DNA from: GCA-2731375 sp002731375
GTDB lineage: Bacteria; Pseudomonadota; Alphaproteobacteria; GCA-2731375
DNA: 64,000 nt
Direction of reading: 5' to 3'
NCBI GenBank assembly: GCA_030752605.1
Contig: JASMDX010000006.1
Span: forward strand, 11,883-75,882
A program made the position numbers and the translations under genes. Below the pieces are notes generated by a model. The model saw only the letters and a program-made list of their open reading frames with translations. It made no database searches and was not told the DNA's origin. Positions 17,936-27,627 of the stretch are shown here, one piece after another (the first letter of the stretch is position 1; each line of letters begins with the position of its first letter).

Positions 17936-19482
17936 GCACTCTCCATCATTTTCTGCTGGATACCCTTGCGGTCGATTTTAGCGGCGCCCGTCAGAGGCAA
18001 CGCATCGACAAGCACGACGCGGCGTGGGTGGGAATAGGCAGGCCCTTCATCGAGACAGAACCGCTTCAAGGCTTCCGCGTCCGCCGCCGCATCTTCGGGT
18101 ACCGAGACCATGGCGACAGGAACCTCACCCTTGATCGGGTGCGGCACGGCGACGACGCAGACATCGATTACATCGGGATGGCGCAGCAACAGGCTTTCAA
18201 CCTCGATGGGGTAGACGCTTTCGCCGCCACACTGGAACATATCATCCGTGCGGCCCTTGAAATAGAAAAGCCCCGCCTGGTCCACCTCGAACAGATCGCC
18301 GGTCCGCAACCAGCCATCGACCAGGCGCTCAGCGTTGACCTCAGGCAAATTATGGTAGCCGGCCGTGACGCCGGGGCTGCGCATCCAAAGCTCGCCAAGG
18401 TGTTGATTTTCTAAGCCATCGTCGCCAATCAGCTTGGTCTCACAGCCTTCCATGGGCGTGCCGCAGCTGCCATGGGGCGGCTGCGGTCTGGACATATCGG
18501 CACCGTGAGAGATCGGCCCACCCTCGGTCAGGCCATAGCCCTGGTAGATCGGCACGCCGAAGGTAACCTGAACATTTTCCAGCAGTTGGATAGGACAGGG
18601 CGCCGAGCCAACGAACAGGCCACGCAGGGCGGATAGATCACTATTCGCGATCAGTTCGCCATATTCCAACAATAGCGCGAAAATACTCGGCACCGAAATT
18701 GTGTAGGTGCATTCATATTTGGCCAAGGCATTGATGAAGGCGCGCGGCTCAAACTGACGCATGATCACCATGGAGGCGCCGAGATGCAACATCGGCTTGA
18801 CCACGCCCGAGAAGGCATTCTTGTGATACAGTGGATTGGCGGTCAGAGCGCGGGCACCAGGTTCGAAAACGTTGCAAAACTGTTTTTCGGTCGCGGCCAG
18901 GTTCCAGGCCTGTCCCGCATGATCCAACGGCACCCCCTTGGGCCGACCGGTCGAGCCGGAGGTGTAGGGCATCATCAGAATATCATCGCCTCCGGCGCCG
19001 GGTGGATCGAAGGCCGGGGCCTGGGCTATTAGATCCTCGAAACCCAGCCAGCCGGTCCGCGCTTGCGCGACCGCGACGCGGCGTTCGATACTAGACTGTT
19101 CCACGGCCTCAACCGCTGGCATGCTGACGTCTGGTTCAACCAGGGCTGCCTTGGCCTCGGAGTCTGCGATGATATAGTCAATCGTATCGCCGGCCAGGCG
19201 GTTGTTGACGGGCACCGGCACGATGCCGGCCCGCATGGCACCGATGACGATCTCGATATATTCAATGCTGTTGCCGGCACAGACCACAAAACGGTCACCG
19301 TGGTTCAGGCCCATGGCGGTCAACATCGTCGCGACCCGGTCCAAGCGCATCTCTAACTCACCATAAGTCCGCTCGCGCACCGCATCGCCATCGACTTCAA
19401 TGATCGCCGTCTTATCCGGGTCCCGCAGCGCCTGGTGCTGGCTCAAATAGCCAAGATTCACGTGACCATCCCGCTCCGTCAT
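17932..19482 (-). CDS. Acyl-CoA synthetase (AMP-dependent CoA ligase)
   Basis: A complete 516-residue ANL-family ligase. It has the P-loop YTSGSTGRPKGVPL at about residue 175, the adenine motif QGYGLTEGGP, the hinge region DGWLRTGDLFEVD and KGRTDDMFQCGGESVYPIEVE, and the C-terminal catalytic Lys in LTGAAKIDRKGI. It activates a carboxylic acid to its acyl-CoA; chain type is unknown. It is divergent from the ketoacyl synthase gene at 19637, with 154 bases between them that must hold both promoters. It contrasts with the truncated relative at 2140. Confidence 0.87.
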   Translation of the reverse strand: MTERDGHVNLGYLSQHQALRDPDKTAIIEVDGDAVRERTYGELEMRLDRVATMLTAMGLNHGDRFVVCAGNSIEYIEIVIGAMRAGIVPVPVNNRLAGDTIDYIIADSEAKAALVEPDVSMPAVEAVEQSSIERRVAVAQARTGWLGFEDLIAQAPAFDPPGAGGDDILMMPYTSGSTGRPKGVPLDHAGQAWNLAATEKQFCNVFEPGARALTANPLYHKNAFSGVVKPMLHLGASMVIMRQFEPRAFINALAKYECTYTISVPSIFALLLEYGELIANSDLSALRGLFVGSAPCPIQLLENVQVTFGVPIYQGYGLTEGGPISHGADMSRPQPPHGSCGTPMEGCETKLIGDDGLENQHLGELWMRSPGVTAGYHNLPEVNAERLVDGWLRTGDLFEVDQAGLFYFKGRTDDMFQCGGESVYPIEVESLLLRHPDVIDVCVVAVPHPIKGEVPVAMVSVPEDAAADAEALKRFCLDEGPAYSHPRRVVLVDALPLTGAAKIDRKGIQQKMMESA

Positions 19483-19636
19483 TTCCTCATCCTTGCCATC
19501 TTATTTTGGTTTTTCCATGATTTGGTGAAAGACTGGCATGGGCGAAGACACATGACAATCCGGCCATCTACCTTGCGATTGCCACTCCAAAGCGTCAAGA
19601 TAAGGAAAAATACGTTATGAAAATTTGGAGGAAGCA

Positions 19637-20887
19637 ATGGAAGATATTGCGATTACCGGACTGGGTGTTATTTCCTCGATCGGCCACTCCATTGACGAAT
19701 TTTGCCAGAACCTCTCCACGGCCCATGTCGCCGCCGGCCCGACACCATGGGATAATGAACCCAGCCTGCAAAACGTATGGATGTCCAAGGTAGAAAACTT
19801 CAAGCCCGAGGACTGGATGGACGATCGGGTCGTCGATGGCACTGACCGATTTGCCCAATATGCCATCGCTGCCGCTGTTCAGGCGGTTGATGCTTGCGGC
19901 ATGGACGAATTGGACGCCGAACGCACCGCCGTTGTTATCGGCACCTCGTGCGGCGGTACGGAAACCATCGCGGATTCCCAGCGCAGCCTGGATCTGGAAG
20001 GCCCCACCGGTGTCGACCGAAAACTGCAGATCAAGGCCTGGACCAACATGGCGGCGGGACAAATCGCCCTGCGCTGGAAATTGCACGGCCCGCTATTGAC
20101 GGTGACTACCGCCTGCGCCTCGTCCATCGACGCCATCGGCACGGCGGCCCGGATGATCGAGCGCGGCGATTGCGATGTCGCTATCGCGGGCGGCTGCGAA
20201 GCCTCGCGCACGCAGGTCACTATGATCGCGGCGGGAATTTACGGCATGCTGAGCCCCCAGCCCGACCCCTACAAGGCCTGCCGCCCCTTCAATACCGAAC
20301 GTTTCGGCATCATGGGAGGCGAAGGCGCCGGCGTGATTATTCTGGAGCGGGCCGATCTGGCCAAGGCGCGTGGCGCCAAGATCCATGGCTATCTGCGCGG
20401 CTATGCCTCACTGTCCGACGGCTTTCATCCGTCGTCCTCGAACCCGGATGGCAGTTGGGAAGCCCGCACCATGGAAAAGGCGATCGACGATGCCGGCCTG
20501 CCTGGCGGTACCGACGATGTGGACGCCCTGATCGCACACGGCACCGGTACTCCCCTGGGCGATATCGCCGAAATTAAAGCCATAAATCAGGTATTCAAAG
20601 GACGCGGCAAATCGCTGAAAGTTTCCTCTATCAAGGGTCATGTGGGTCATACGGCGGGTGCCGCCGGCGTAATGGGCCTGATGGCGGCGCTGCACAGCAT
20701 GGAGGAAGGCGCCATGGTGCCCACAGCAGGCACCACGGATGTAGACCCGGCCGCGGAATTCGACGTAGTCATACAGAAACCGTCCGAAGGCGAACTCAAG
20801 ACCATGCAGGTCAATGGCTTTGGTTTCGGCGGTCAGAATGCGTCTTTGGTGGTGAGCCGCGACCAGCGGTTAACGGCGAGGGGCTAA
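19637..20887 (+). CDS. Beta-ketoacyl-ACP synthase (KAS II/FabF-like)
   Basis: A 416-residue thiolase-fold condensing enzyme. The Cys-His-His triad is visible: Cys160 in TTACASSIDAIG, His in LIAHGTGTPLGD, and His in KGHVGHTAGAAG. The architecture matches KAS II and polyketide-type synthases. The ATG at 19637 follows GGAGGA, whereas an upstream in-frame TTG (19625) lies at that site, so 19637 is chosen. No ACP, FabG or FabZ genes adjoin it, so it may serve a specialised lipid rather than housekeeping synthesis. Confidence 0.85.
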   Translation: MEDIAITGLGVISSIGHSIDEFCQNLSTAHVAAGPTPWDNEPSLQNVWMSKVENFKPEDWMDDRVVDGTDRFAQYAIAAAVQAVDACGMDELDAERTAVVIGTSCGGTETIADSQRSLDLEGPTGVDRKLQIKAWTNMAAGQIALRWKLHGPLLTVTTACASSIDAIGTAARMIERGDCDVAIAGGCEASRTQVTMIAAGIYGMLSPQPDPYKACRPFNTERFGIMGGEGAGVIILERADLAKARGAKIHGYLRGYASLSDGFHPSSSNPDGSWEARTMEKAIDDAGLPGGTDDVDALIAHGTGTPLGDIAEIKAINQVFKGRGKSLKVSSIKGHVGHTAGAAGVMGLMAALHSMEEGAMVPTAGTTDVDPAAEFDVVIQKPSEGELKTMQVNGFGFGGQNASLVVSRDQRLTARG

Positions 20888-20987
20888 AGACAAGGCTGCC
20901 CACTAGCGGGACGCAGGCATTTTCGGATATTGTACGGGGTGGCGGTTGGACCACCGCGCGCCGCCGTATGAGCAAGGATTGAATACG

Positions 20988-22649
20988 ATGATCCCCAGAA
21001 AGCCCCTCGCCGGTCTGTCCACTCACGACGTCACCAACATGCCGCCACACTTGGGCGACCAGGATCTTTGGCACGATGATGCGGCCTTGCGCGAAGGCAT
21101 CACGCGGGAAGGGGCCGGCTGGGCCAAGGACAGGCTGGCGGCGTTCGGCAAAATCGCCGGTGCCGCCGAGACTTTCGAGAAGGCGGACGCCGCCAACCGG
21201 CACGGCCCTGAACTGCGCGCCTTTGACCGCCATGGCATGCGCGTCAATCAGGTCGAATTCCACCCCGCCTATCACGACCTGATGGCGCTCGCGATCGAGA
21301 ACGAAGTACCCAGCTTCGCCTGGAACCACCCCCAACTCGGCGCCCAGGCTGCCCATGCCGCCCTGACCTACATGCTCAGCCAGGCTGAGGGCGGCGTGCT
21401 TTGCCCCATGGCCATGACCTATTCTGTGATACCGGCCCTCCGCAGCACGCCCAGTATTGGTGACGACTGGATTCCCAGGCTGTTAGCCACATCCTATGAC
21501 GCCAGGGACATTCCCGTGACAGAGAAATCCGGCGCCACCATGGGTATGTTCATGACTGAGAAGCAAGGCGGCTCGGACGTACGCAGCAATACTACTCGGG
21601 CCGTTGCGGTGGATGGTTCGGACACTGAGTATCTGCTGACGGGACATAAGTTCTTCTGCTCGGCACCCATGTGCGATGCCTTTCTGACCCTGGCCTACAC
21701 CAAAACGGGGCTGTCCTGCTTCCTGGTGCCGCGCTGGCGGCCCGATGGCGAGCGCAATAATCTCTCCATCCAGCGCCTGAAGGACAAGCTTGGCAACCGC
21801 TCCAACGCCTCCTCGGAAATAGAACTGCACGACACCTTTGGTGTCATGGTTAGCGCGGATGGCCGGGGCGTCCCGACGATCCTGGAAATGGTACAGGGCA
21901 ACCGTTTCTATTGTTGCGCCTCGTCCGCCGCCATGATGCGCCAGGGCCTGGTCCAGGCCATCCACCACACAACGCACCGCGCGGCTTTTCAGAAGAAACT
22001 CATTCAACAGCCATTGATGCGCAACGTGCTGGCCGATCTAGCCCTGGAGGCGGAGGCCGCCCTGGCCCTGACCTTGCGCATCGGCCGCGCCATGGATGAA
22101 GCGGAGAGCGACGAAAGTGCGGCGGCCCTAGCCCGCATCGGCACGGCGATAGGCAAATACTGGATAACCAAGCGCGCGCCGGGACATACCTATGAAGCCA
22201 TGGAATGCCATGGCGGTCCTGGTTATGTGGAGGAATCCATCATGCCGCGCCTGTACCGCGAGGCGCCGGTCAACAGCATCTGGGAGGGTTCAGGTAATAT
22301 CATGTGCCTAGATGTCCTGCGCGCGATGTACCGTGAAAAGGCTGCTGTCCCGGCGATCCTGGCCGAGTTGGACGCGGCAAGTGGCGGCAATGCCAACCTG
22401 GACGCCGCCAGCGATAGACTGAAAGACGAATTGGCGGATCAAGGTGAATTGGAATTGCGCGCCCGCGCCCTCACGGAAATGATGGCAACGGCCTTGCAGG
22501 GCGCTTTGCTGGTACGCCATGCCCCAGGGGCGGTATCGGATGCCTTCTGCGCCTCGCGCCTGGGTGCCCGCTGGACCGGCACCTACGGCGGGCTGCCGGC
22601 GGGTGTGGATTTCGACGCCATCATCACGCGTGCGGGGCCAACACCCTAA
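20988..22649 (+). CDS. AidB-like acyl-CoA dehydrogenase
   Basis: A 553-residue member of the long acyl-CoA dehydrogenase branch that includes AidB. Features are ATMGMFMTEKQGGSDVRSNTT (substrate and flavin region), a catalytic-region NSIWEGSGNIMCLDVLRAM, and ECHGGPGYVEESIMPRLYREA. The N-terminal extension and length are typical of AidB rather than standard dehydrogenases of about 380 residues. AidB is induced by alkylation stress and binds DNA; whether this copy does is unknown. ATG 20988 follows AAGGAT; the longer frame from 20946 is not needed. Confidence 0.82.
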   Translation: MIPRKPLAGLSTHDVTNMPPHLGDQDLWHDDAALREGITREGAGWAKDRLAAFGKIAGAAETFEKADAANRHGPELRAFDRHGMRVNQVEFHPAYHDLMALAIENEVPSFAWNHPQLGAQAAHAALTYMLSQAEGGVLCPMAMTYSVIPALRSTPSIGDDWIPRLLATSYDARDIPVTEKSGATMGMFMTEKQGGSDVRSNTTRAVAVDGSDTEYLLTGHKFFCSAPMCDAFLTLAYTKTGLSCFLVPRWRPDGERNNLSIQRLKDKLGNRSNASSEIELHDTFGVMVSADGRGVPTILEMVQGNRFYCCASSAAMMRQGLVQAIHHTTHRAAFQKKLIQQPLMRNVLADLALEAEAALALTLRIGRAMDEAESDESAAALARIGTAIGKYWITKRAPGHTYEAMECHGGPGYVEESIMPRLYREAPVNSIWEGSGNIMCLDVLRAMYREKAAVPAILAELDAASGGNANLDAASDRLKDELADQGELELRARALTEMMATALQGALLVRHAPGAVSDAFCASRLGARWTGTYGGLPAGVDFDAIITRAGPTP

Positions 22650-22746
22650 TCCGGGCTTCGGCATTTCGAGGGCTGGCGTGGGCAGTGCGGCGCGGCTATA
22701 TTGCCGCAACTATTCAGGAAGACTACTTCCAAATCAGGAGATCCAC

Positions 22747-23922
22747 ATGAAAGAAGCCGTCATTGTTTCCACCGCTCGCACCCCGATCGGCAAGGCCTAT
22801 CGCGGCGCCTTCAACAACACCGAAGGCCCGGCCATGGCCGGGCATGCTATCAAGCATGCGGTCACCAAAGCTGGCATTGACCCGGCGGAGGTTAATGACG
22901 TGATCATCGGTTGTGCCCTGCAGCAGGGCACCACGGGCAACAATACGGCCCGACAAAGTCTGTTGGCCGCCGGGCTACCGGTAGGCGTCTCGGGCATGAC
23001 CCTGGATCGCCAATGCTCATCAGGCATGATGGCCATCGCAACGGCTGCAAAACAAGTGGTAGATGACGGCATGCCAATCTGCATAGGCGGCGGCGTCGAG
23101 TCAATTTCTATGGTGCAGGTCGAGCAGTCATTCCGGCACGCCAACAAGTCCGTCACCAGTCAGGCCAAGGATATCTACATGGCCATGCTGGACACGGCGG
23201 AAGTGGTGGCGGACCGTTACGGCGTCAAGCGCGAGGACATGGATGCCTATGGTCTGCAAAGCCAGATGCGCACGGCGGCGGCCCAGCAGGCCGGCAATTT
23301 CGACGATGAAATCGTGCCCATGACTTCCGTCATGAAGGTCGCTAACAAGGAAACTGGCGAAATCAGCGATGCCGAAGTCACCCTGGACAAAGACGAAGGC
23401 AACCGCCCCTCGACCAACATGGAGGGCTTGGTCGGTCTAAAAGCGGTGATCGAGGGCGGCACCATTACCGCCGGCAATGCCTCGCAGCTATCCGATGGCG
23501 CCTCCGCCGCTGTCGTCATGGACGCCAAGTTGGCCGAACAGCGCAATATCACACCCTTGGGTATCTACCGCGGATTGGCCGTGGCCGGTTGCGAGCCCGA
23601 TGAAATGGGCATTGGCCCGGTCTTCGCAGTACCAAAATTGTTGGAGCGTAATGGCCTGACCGTAGATGACATAGACCTGTGGGAGTTGAATGAAGCCTTC
23701 GCCGTGCAGGTACTGTATTGCCGTGACCGCCTGGGTATCCCCAACGAAAAGCTGAACGTCAACGGCGGCGCCGTCTCGATCGGCCATCCCTATGGCATGA
23801 GCGGCGCCCGCATGGTCGGCCACTCGTTGATCGAGGGTAAGCGCCGGGGCGCCAATTATGTGGTTTCCACCATGTGCATCGGCGGTGGCATGGGCGCGGC
23901 GGGCCTGTTCGAGGTCGTCTAG
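22747..23922 (+). CDS. Acetyl-CoA acyltransferase (thiolase)
   Basis: A 391-residue thiolase. The nucleophile is Cys90 in LDRQCSSGMMAI. The other catalytic residues are in GGAVSIGHPYGMSGARM (His) and STMCIGGGMGAAGLFE (Cys). The length and motifs fit biosynthetic or beta-oxidation thiolases. ATG 22747 follows CAGGAGATCC; a longer in-frame start at 22519 would overlap the dehydrogenase gene and is rejected. A strong terminator hairpin follows at 23955. It probably works with the preceding acyl-CoA dehydrogenase gene. Confidence 0.9.
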   Translation: MKEAVIVSTARTPIGKAYRGAFNNTEGPAMAGHAIKHAVTKAGIDPAEVNDVIIGCALQQGTTGNNTARQSLLAAGLPVGVSGMTLDRQCSSGMMAIATAAKQVVDDGMPICIGGGVESISMVQVEQSFRHANKSVTSQAKDIYMAMLDTAEVVADRYGVKREDMDAYGLQSQMRTAAAQQAGNFDDEIVPMTSVMKVANKETGEISDAEVTLDKDEGNRPSTNMEGLVGLKAVIEGGTITAGNASQLSDGASAAVVMDAKLAEQRNITPLGIYRGLAVAGCEPDEMGIGPVFAVPKLLERNGLTVDDIDLWELNEAFAVQVLYCRDRLGIPNEKLNVNGGAVSIGHPYGMSGARMVGHSLIEGKRRGANYVVSTMCIGGGMGAAGLFEVV

Positions 23923-23954
23923 CGCTTTCGCGTATCCATACCCGAATATGGAAA

Positions 23955-23993
23955 GGGGCGTCCACGAAGGTGGGCGCCCCTGATCTTTTTTCT
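23955..23993 (+). terminator. Rho-independent terminator after the thiolase gene
   Basis: An 11-bp stem (23955-23965 with 23970-23980, one G-T pair) closes a GAAG tetraloop, and TGATCTTTTTTC follows. It lies 32 bases after the thiolase stop and is oriented to end that transcript. Confidence 0.9.
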
Positions 23994-24007
23994 TTTGCGT
24001 TACCACG

Positions 24008-24124
24008 TTATTGCCCGCGCCTCTCCACAACCGAACGCCGGTCACCCAGGCGGCAGTCGTTCAGGCGCCGGTCCGCGTATCGGCGATCCGATGCACGCCG
24101 TTGGGTGCTTCTCTCGACGCTCAT
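24008..24124 (-). CDS. Small arginine-rich protein (38 aa)
   Basis: A 38-codon frame preceded by CGGAGAATGAC before the ATG, giving good ribosome-site spacing. The product has 12 Arg and a repeated DRR spacing (SDRRYADRR, GDRRSVVERR), which is unlikely to arise by chance and resembles short Arg-rich proteins seen in other alphaproteobacteria. It has no recognised function. A nucleic-acid-binding role would be speculation. The terminator at 23955 lies just past its stop. Confidence 0.42.
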   Translation of the reverse strand: MSVERSTQRRASDRRYADRRLNDCRLGDRRSVVERRGQ

Positions 24125-24296
24125 GTCATTCTCCGATTTCTAGCTTTGGCGCCAAATATAAATTCGTTATGTTGAAAGTGGCATACTCTACCGTGGTAAA
24201 TGAAAAGTAACCATCACACCAACAAATTAAACTCAATGAATTCAACTGCTTATGATAACGGCCATGTAGAAAAACTCCAACGGTATCGAATTATCT

Positions 24297-25835
24297 TTAC
24301 GTTTTCGGCATGCGAACCAGCAGGATCAGGGGTAGCACAGCGAAAGACGCCAGGGCATAGGCCTTGAAGGCATTGATATAGCCGATCATAGCAGCCTGGC
24401 GGCCGATTTCCCCACTCAAGGCAGCCAAACCCTGAACGCCGTCGGTGCTCCACGCGCCCAGCAACCAGGGCAAGGCCAGGGCCTTATTATAATCGGAAAT
24501 CCACTCCGTCATGCCAGCATAGTTGGTGGCCGTCGAGACGATCACCAGGGTCACGGACAGCGAAATGAAAATAGAGCTGCCCAGATTGCGCAGCAGGTGA
24601 TAAATCGCCGATCCCTCGGCCAGATAGCGCGGCTCCAGGGTGGCGAAAGTGGCCACGGTCAGGGGTACCCAAATGATACCCACTGCAAGGCCCTGCAGGA
24701 CGCTGTTAACGCCCACATCGAAGATCGTCGTATTGATGTCAAAGCTGGCCATGTAAATGCCGGAGACTACCTGGATAAGATAACCCAGGCTTATCCCGAA
24801 CCTGGGGTCAAGGCGGGAAACGAATATGGCAACAAAAAACCCGGCGATAGCGCCGGCTCCACGCAGCCCCAACAACACACCGATGATCGAGTCCGGATAG
24901 CCAAGGATGCCCTGCAACATGGGCGGCATCAAAACCATGGGCGTGAAATTCAGCATGCCATAGATACCGACAATGATCAGGCCAAGAACGAAGTTACGGT
25001 TCAACATCAGGCGCGGATTCAAGAAAGGCCTCTGTACGGTCAGGGTATGCACCACGAACAGATGAAAGGCGACTAGCGCTAGGGCCGCCTCGATAATAAT
25101 CTCCGGGCTTTCGAACCAATCCTGCCGTTGACCCCGCGATAGCAGCAATTGCAGCCCGATCACCGCCACCGACAGAGTCAGGAAACCGGTCCAATCCAAA
25201 CCCACCCGCTGCCGCTGGCCCCGGCTATCGGATAGAAACAGGAACATGCCGACCAACGCGATAATGCCGAACGGAATAAACATGTAAAAAGCGGCCGGCC
25301 AGCCATACATTTCGGCCAAGCTACCGCCCAACATGGGTCCGATGACCGGCCCCACCACCACCGCCATGCCAAAGACCCCTGTCGCCAGGCTATGTTGACG
25401 CTTGGGGAATGTATCCAGCACGATGGCTTGGCCCAAAGGGATCAAGGGCGCGCCGAAGGCTCCCTGGGCGATGCGGAACAGCACCAGCAAGGGCAGATTG
25501 GTGCACATGCCGCAGGCCACCGTAGCCACTGAAAAGCCTGCCATACTGACCAGCATGACACGGCGGTGCCCAAACCGGCCTTCTAGCCAACCGGTAGTCG
25601 GCGTCATGACCGCCGTCGCCAGAATGTTGAAGATCATGATCCAAGCGATTTCATCCTGGGTGGCAGAGAGCGCCCCTTGCATCTGTGGCAACAAAACCGC
25701 AACCACCAGAATGGACATAGCGTATTGTGTTGTCGCCAAGGTCACGCAGAACAGAATAGCCCAGCGGCGAAACGCCGGCATAGCCTCGGCATTCCCGGGA
25801 GTTTTTGGATCGGTATCCTCGACCGCGGTGCTCAT
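24297..25835 (-). CDS. DHA2-family MFS transporter (EmrB-like)
   Basis: A 512-residue 14-helix major facilitator. Motif A-like GWLEGRFGHRRVMLVSM lies between helices 2 and 3, and motif C-like FGMAVVVGPVIGPMLGGSLAEMYGW in helix 5 marks drug-proton antiporters of the EmrB type. No EmrA-type adaptor gene adjoins it, so the outer-membrane partner, if any, lies elsewhere. It ends close to a 170-base region without genes (24125-24296). It is convergent with the thiolase transcript. Confidence 0.83.
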   Translation of the reverse strand: MSTAVEDTDPKTPGNAEAMPAFRRWAILFCVTLATTQYAMSILVVAVLLPQMQGALSATQDEIAWIMIFNILATAVMTPTTGWLEGRFGHRRVMLVSMAGFSVATVACGMCTNLPLLVLFRIAQGAFGAPLIPLGQAIVLDTFPKRQHSLATGVFGMAVVVGPVIGPMLGGSLAEMYGWPAAFYMFIPFGIIALVGMFLFLSDSRGQRQRVGLDWTGFLTLSVAVIGLQLLLSRGQRQDWFESPEIIIEAALALVAFHLFVVHTLTVQRPFLNPRLMLNRNFVLGLIIVGIYGMLNFTPMVLMPPMLQGILGYPDSIIGVLLGLRGAGAIAGFFVAIFVSRLDPRFGISLGYLIQVVSGIYMASFDINTTIFDVGVNSVLQGLAVGIIWVPLTVATFATLEPRYLAEGSAIYHLLRNLGSSIFISLSVTLVIVSTATNYAGMTEWISDYNKALALPWLLGAWSTDGVQGLAALSGEIGRQAAMIGYINAFKAYALASFAVLPLILLVRMPKT

Positions 25836-26072
25836 TTAGGCGCCAAATTAGTCCACGTGATCCGACGTATACCGGGACATATAGACGTGCTTTCGGCTGC
25901 CTTCACCGTACCGGACCATCACCAAAATGAGTACGCGATGGCTAGAGGATAAATCTATCAGCGGCAGAAGCAAACAAAATCAGGGATATTTCGCTATATG
26001 GTTTTCCATGGGCCCGAGACGAGGCCCACCCGCGCGACACGGCCGCGGACTGTTCAGCAGCGGCGGTTTGTG

Positions 26073-26116
26073 AAAAACGGCGCCGAAGCCCAAAACAACC
26101 GGGTGGCGCGCGCCGT
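26073..26116 (-). terminator. Possible terminator of rpsU
   Basis: A 7-bp stem (26077-26083 with 26110-26116) with a 26-base loop that can pair further inside, followed in the minus direction by a run of five T. It lies 22 bases beyond the rpsU stop. The rest of 25836-26137 shows no gene or RNA that I recognise. Confidence 0.4.
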
Positions 26117-26137
26117 CGGGCAGGGGGTTAGGTTACG

Positions 26138-26347
26138 CTAGAGCAAACCTTCCTTCTGGGCCCGCTTGCGTGCCAATTTGCGCGCGCGGCGCACGGCCTC
26201 GGCCTTCTCTCGCGCTCGGCGTTCCGACGGCTTTTCAAAATACTTCCGCATTTTCATTTCGCGGAAGACGCCTTCACGCTGCAATTTCTTTTTCAGGGCG
26301 CGAAGCGCCTGATCGACATTATTGTCGCGAACACTGACCTGTACCAG
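26138..26347 (-). CDS. rpsU: 30S ribosomal protein S21
   Basis: A 69-residue basic protein matching S21 throughout: VQVSVRDNNVDQALRALKKK, then LQREGVFREMKMRKYFEKPS and an Arg/Lys-rich C-terminal helix ending AQKEGLL. S21 sits near the 3' end of 16S rRNA in the 30S subunit. No ATG, GTG or TTG is available: an in-frame TGA lies six codons before the start region. The only sensible initiation codon is CTG at 26347-26345, seven bases after AGGAG. The 298 bases upstream (26348-26645) lead to the GrdB-like gene on the other strand. Confidence 0.93.
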   Translation of the reverse strand: MVQVSVRDNNVDQALRALKKKLQREGVFREMKMRKYFEKPSERRAREKAEAVRRARKLARKRAQKEGLL

Positions 26348-26645
26348 TGGTCTTCTCCTTCAAAATTCGCCGCTTTTCGGGAAACCCGGCGAATAGCCCA
26401 TTATGTTGGACGTTTCAATGATATATTTCCAGGCAGGAAAAACAGGACGCACATAACCTTTCGCCAAGCATTACCAGCCGATTGAGCCGGGTTATAGCCC
26501 ATAGGCGCAGCAATGTGAAGCGCTGAGATGCAATCGCGGGAAGACATTTTCACGGCGGACCATGATGCATTACCATTCAACGCCGCATTGACGATCCACC
26601 GATTTAGTAGGAAGTTGTCCTAACTGTTCGAGAGGGGAGCGACAG

Positions 26646-27542
26646 ATGGATCCACATACAGACGGCGGCGATACAAAGCCGGTTGGATATATGGAGCGGA
26701 CACGGCTCTATTACCGCGCCCTTGGTTATAGCAATGACTATATCTGGTCACACCATAATGACGCGCCCTTCGCCACGCTGAAGCGACCACTGGCCGAAAG
26801 CAAGCTGACGGTCATTACCACGGCAAGCCCGCCCGGCGGCCCACGGAATGGCAACCAGCGGCTTAAGGAAGTCTGGAGCGAGCACTTCGAACAAGCGCCG
26901 GCAGACTTGAACACGGAATTCAGTGCCTGGGACAAGGAAGCGACCCATACCAGGGACCGGGAGAGCTATCTGCCTGTCTTGGCATTGCAGGAACTGGTGG
27001 CGGCGGGGCGCATCGGTAGCCTAACCACGCAATTTCACGGCGTGCCCACGACCTATAGTCAACGCCAAACCATTGAACAGGATGCCCCGGAAATCGCCCG
27101 TCGCTGCCGCTCGGACGGCAGCGACGCGGCATTGCTGGTCCCGCTGTGACCGGTCTGCCACCAAACCGTAGGTTTGGTTGCAAGAGAGCTCGAGACACAA
27201 GGCATCACTACCGTCATAATCGGATCAGCCCGCGATATCGTTGAATATTGCGGCGTTCCGCGTTTCCTCTACACCGATTTTCCTCTTGGCAATCCCTGCG
27301 GCTCGCCCTGGGACCGGCAAGCCCAGGCCCGGATCGCCCAGCAAGCCGTTACACTGTTGAAAACAGCGATTGCGCCACGCCATACCGAAAAAGCCGCCGC
27401 CACCTGGCCCAGTGGGCACGCCTGGCGCCCCGGCTACAACTATGTCGGAGCAGAGAACGCGGCAGAGCTGGCGGCCACGGGCGCAGCAAGGCGCCAACGG
27501 CAGATGGACGAACGGCGCGACGCGGATTCGAAAACCGGCTAA
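26646..27542 (+). CDS. GrdB-family (glycine/betaine/D-proline reductase B-like) protein, probable selenoprotein
   Basis: Two frame-matched segments, 167 and 130 codons, are separated only by TGA at 27147. Read through, they give 298 residues with Sec at position 168 in a redox context, ALLVPL-Sec-PVCHQTVGLVARE, i.e. a UxxC motif. From memory, Cys-containing relatives of this family read CPVCHQ here. Other family-like parts are VPTTYSQR and CGVPRFLYTDFPLGN. A stem-loop at 27156-27182 fits a bacterial SECIS. A simple nonsense mutation is the alternative. GGGGAG precedes the ATG. No Sec synthesis genes lie in the window. Confidence 0.75.
27156..27182 (+). promoter_or_regulatory. Candidate bacterial SECIS element
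   Basis: A 12-position stem with one C-T mismatch (27156-27167 against 27171-27182) closes a GTA triloop at 27168-27170. The loop starts 18 bases after the TGA at 27147-27149 and has G as its first base. Both properties fit the rules used for bacterial SECIS elements, which sit inside the coding region just after UGA and bind SelB. Confidence 0.65.
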
Positions 27543-27627
27543 GCCTCTGATTAACAACAGCGATTTTCACAACCAACAATACAATCTATACTTGTTTTGA
27601 TACCACCGGACGTAAGAGGATAATGAA

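Noticed and set aside
22519..22746. 76-residue N-terminal extension of the thiolase
   Set aside because: It overlaps the dehydrogenase gene; the family start and ribosome site are at 22747.
26646..27542. Two separate ORFs (167 and 122 aa) or a nonsense pseudogene
   Set aside because: The break is a single TGA in a redox motif with a SECIS-like stem-loop directly after it; no other lesion is seen.
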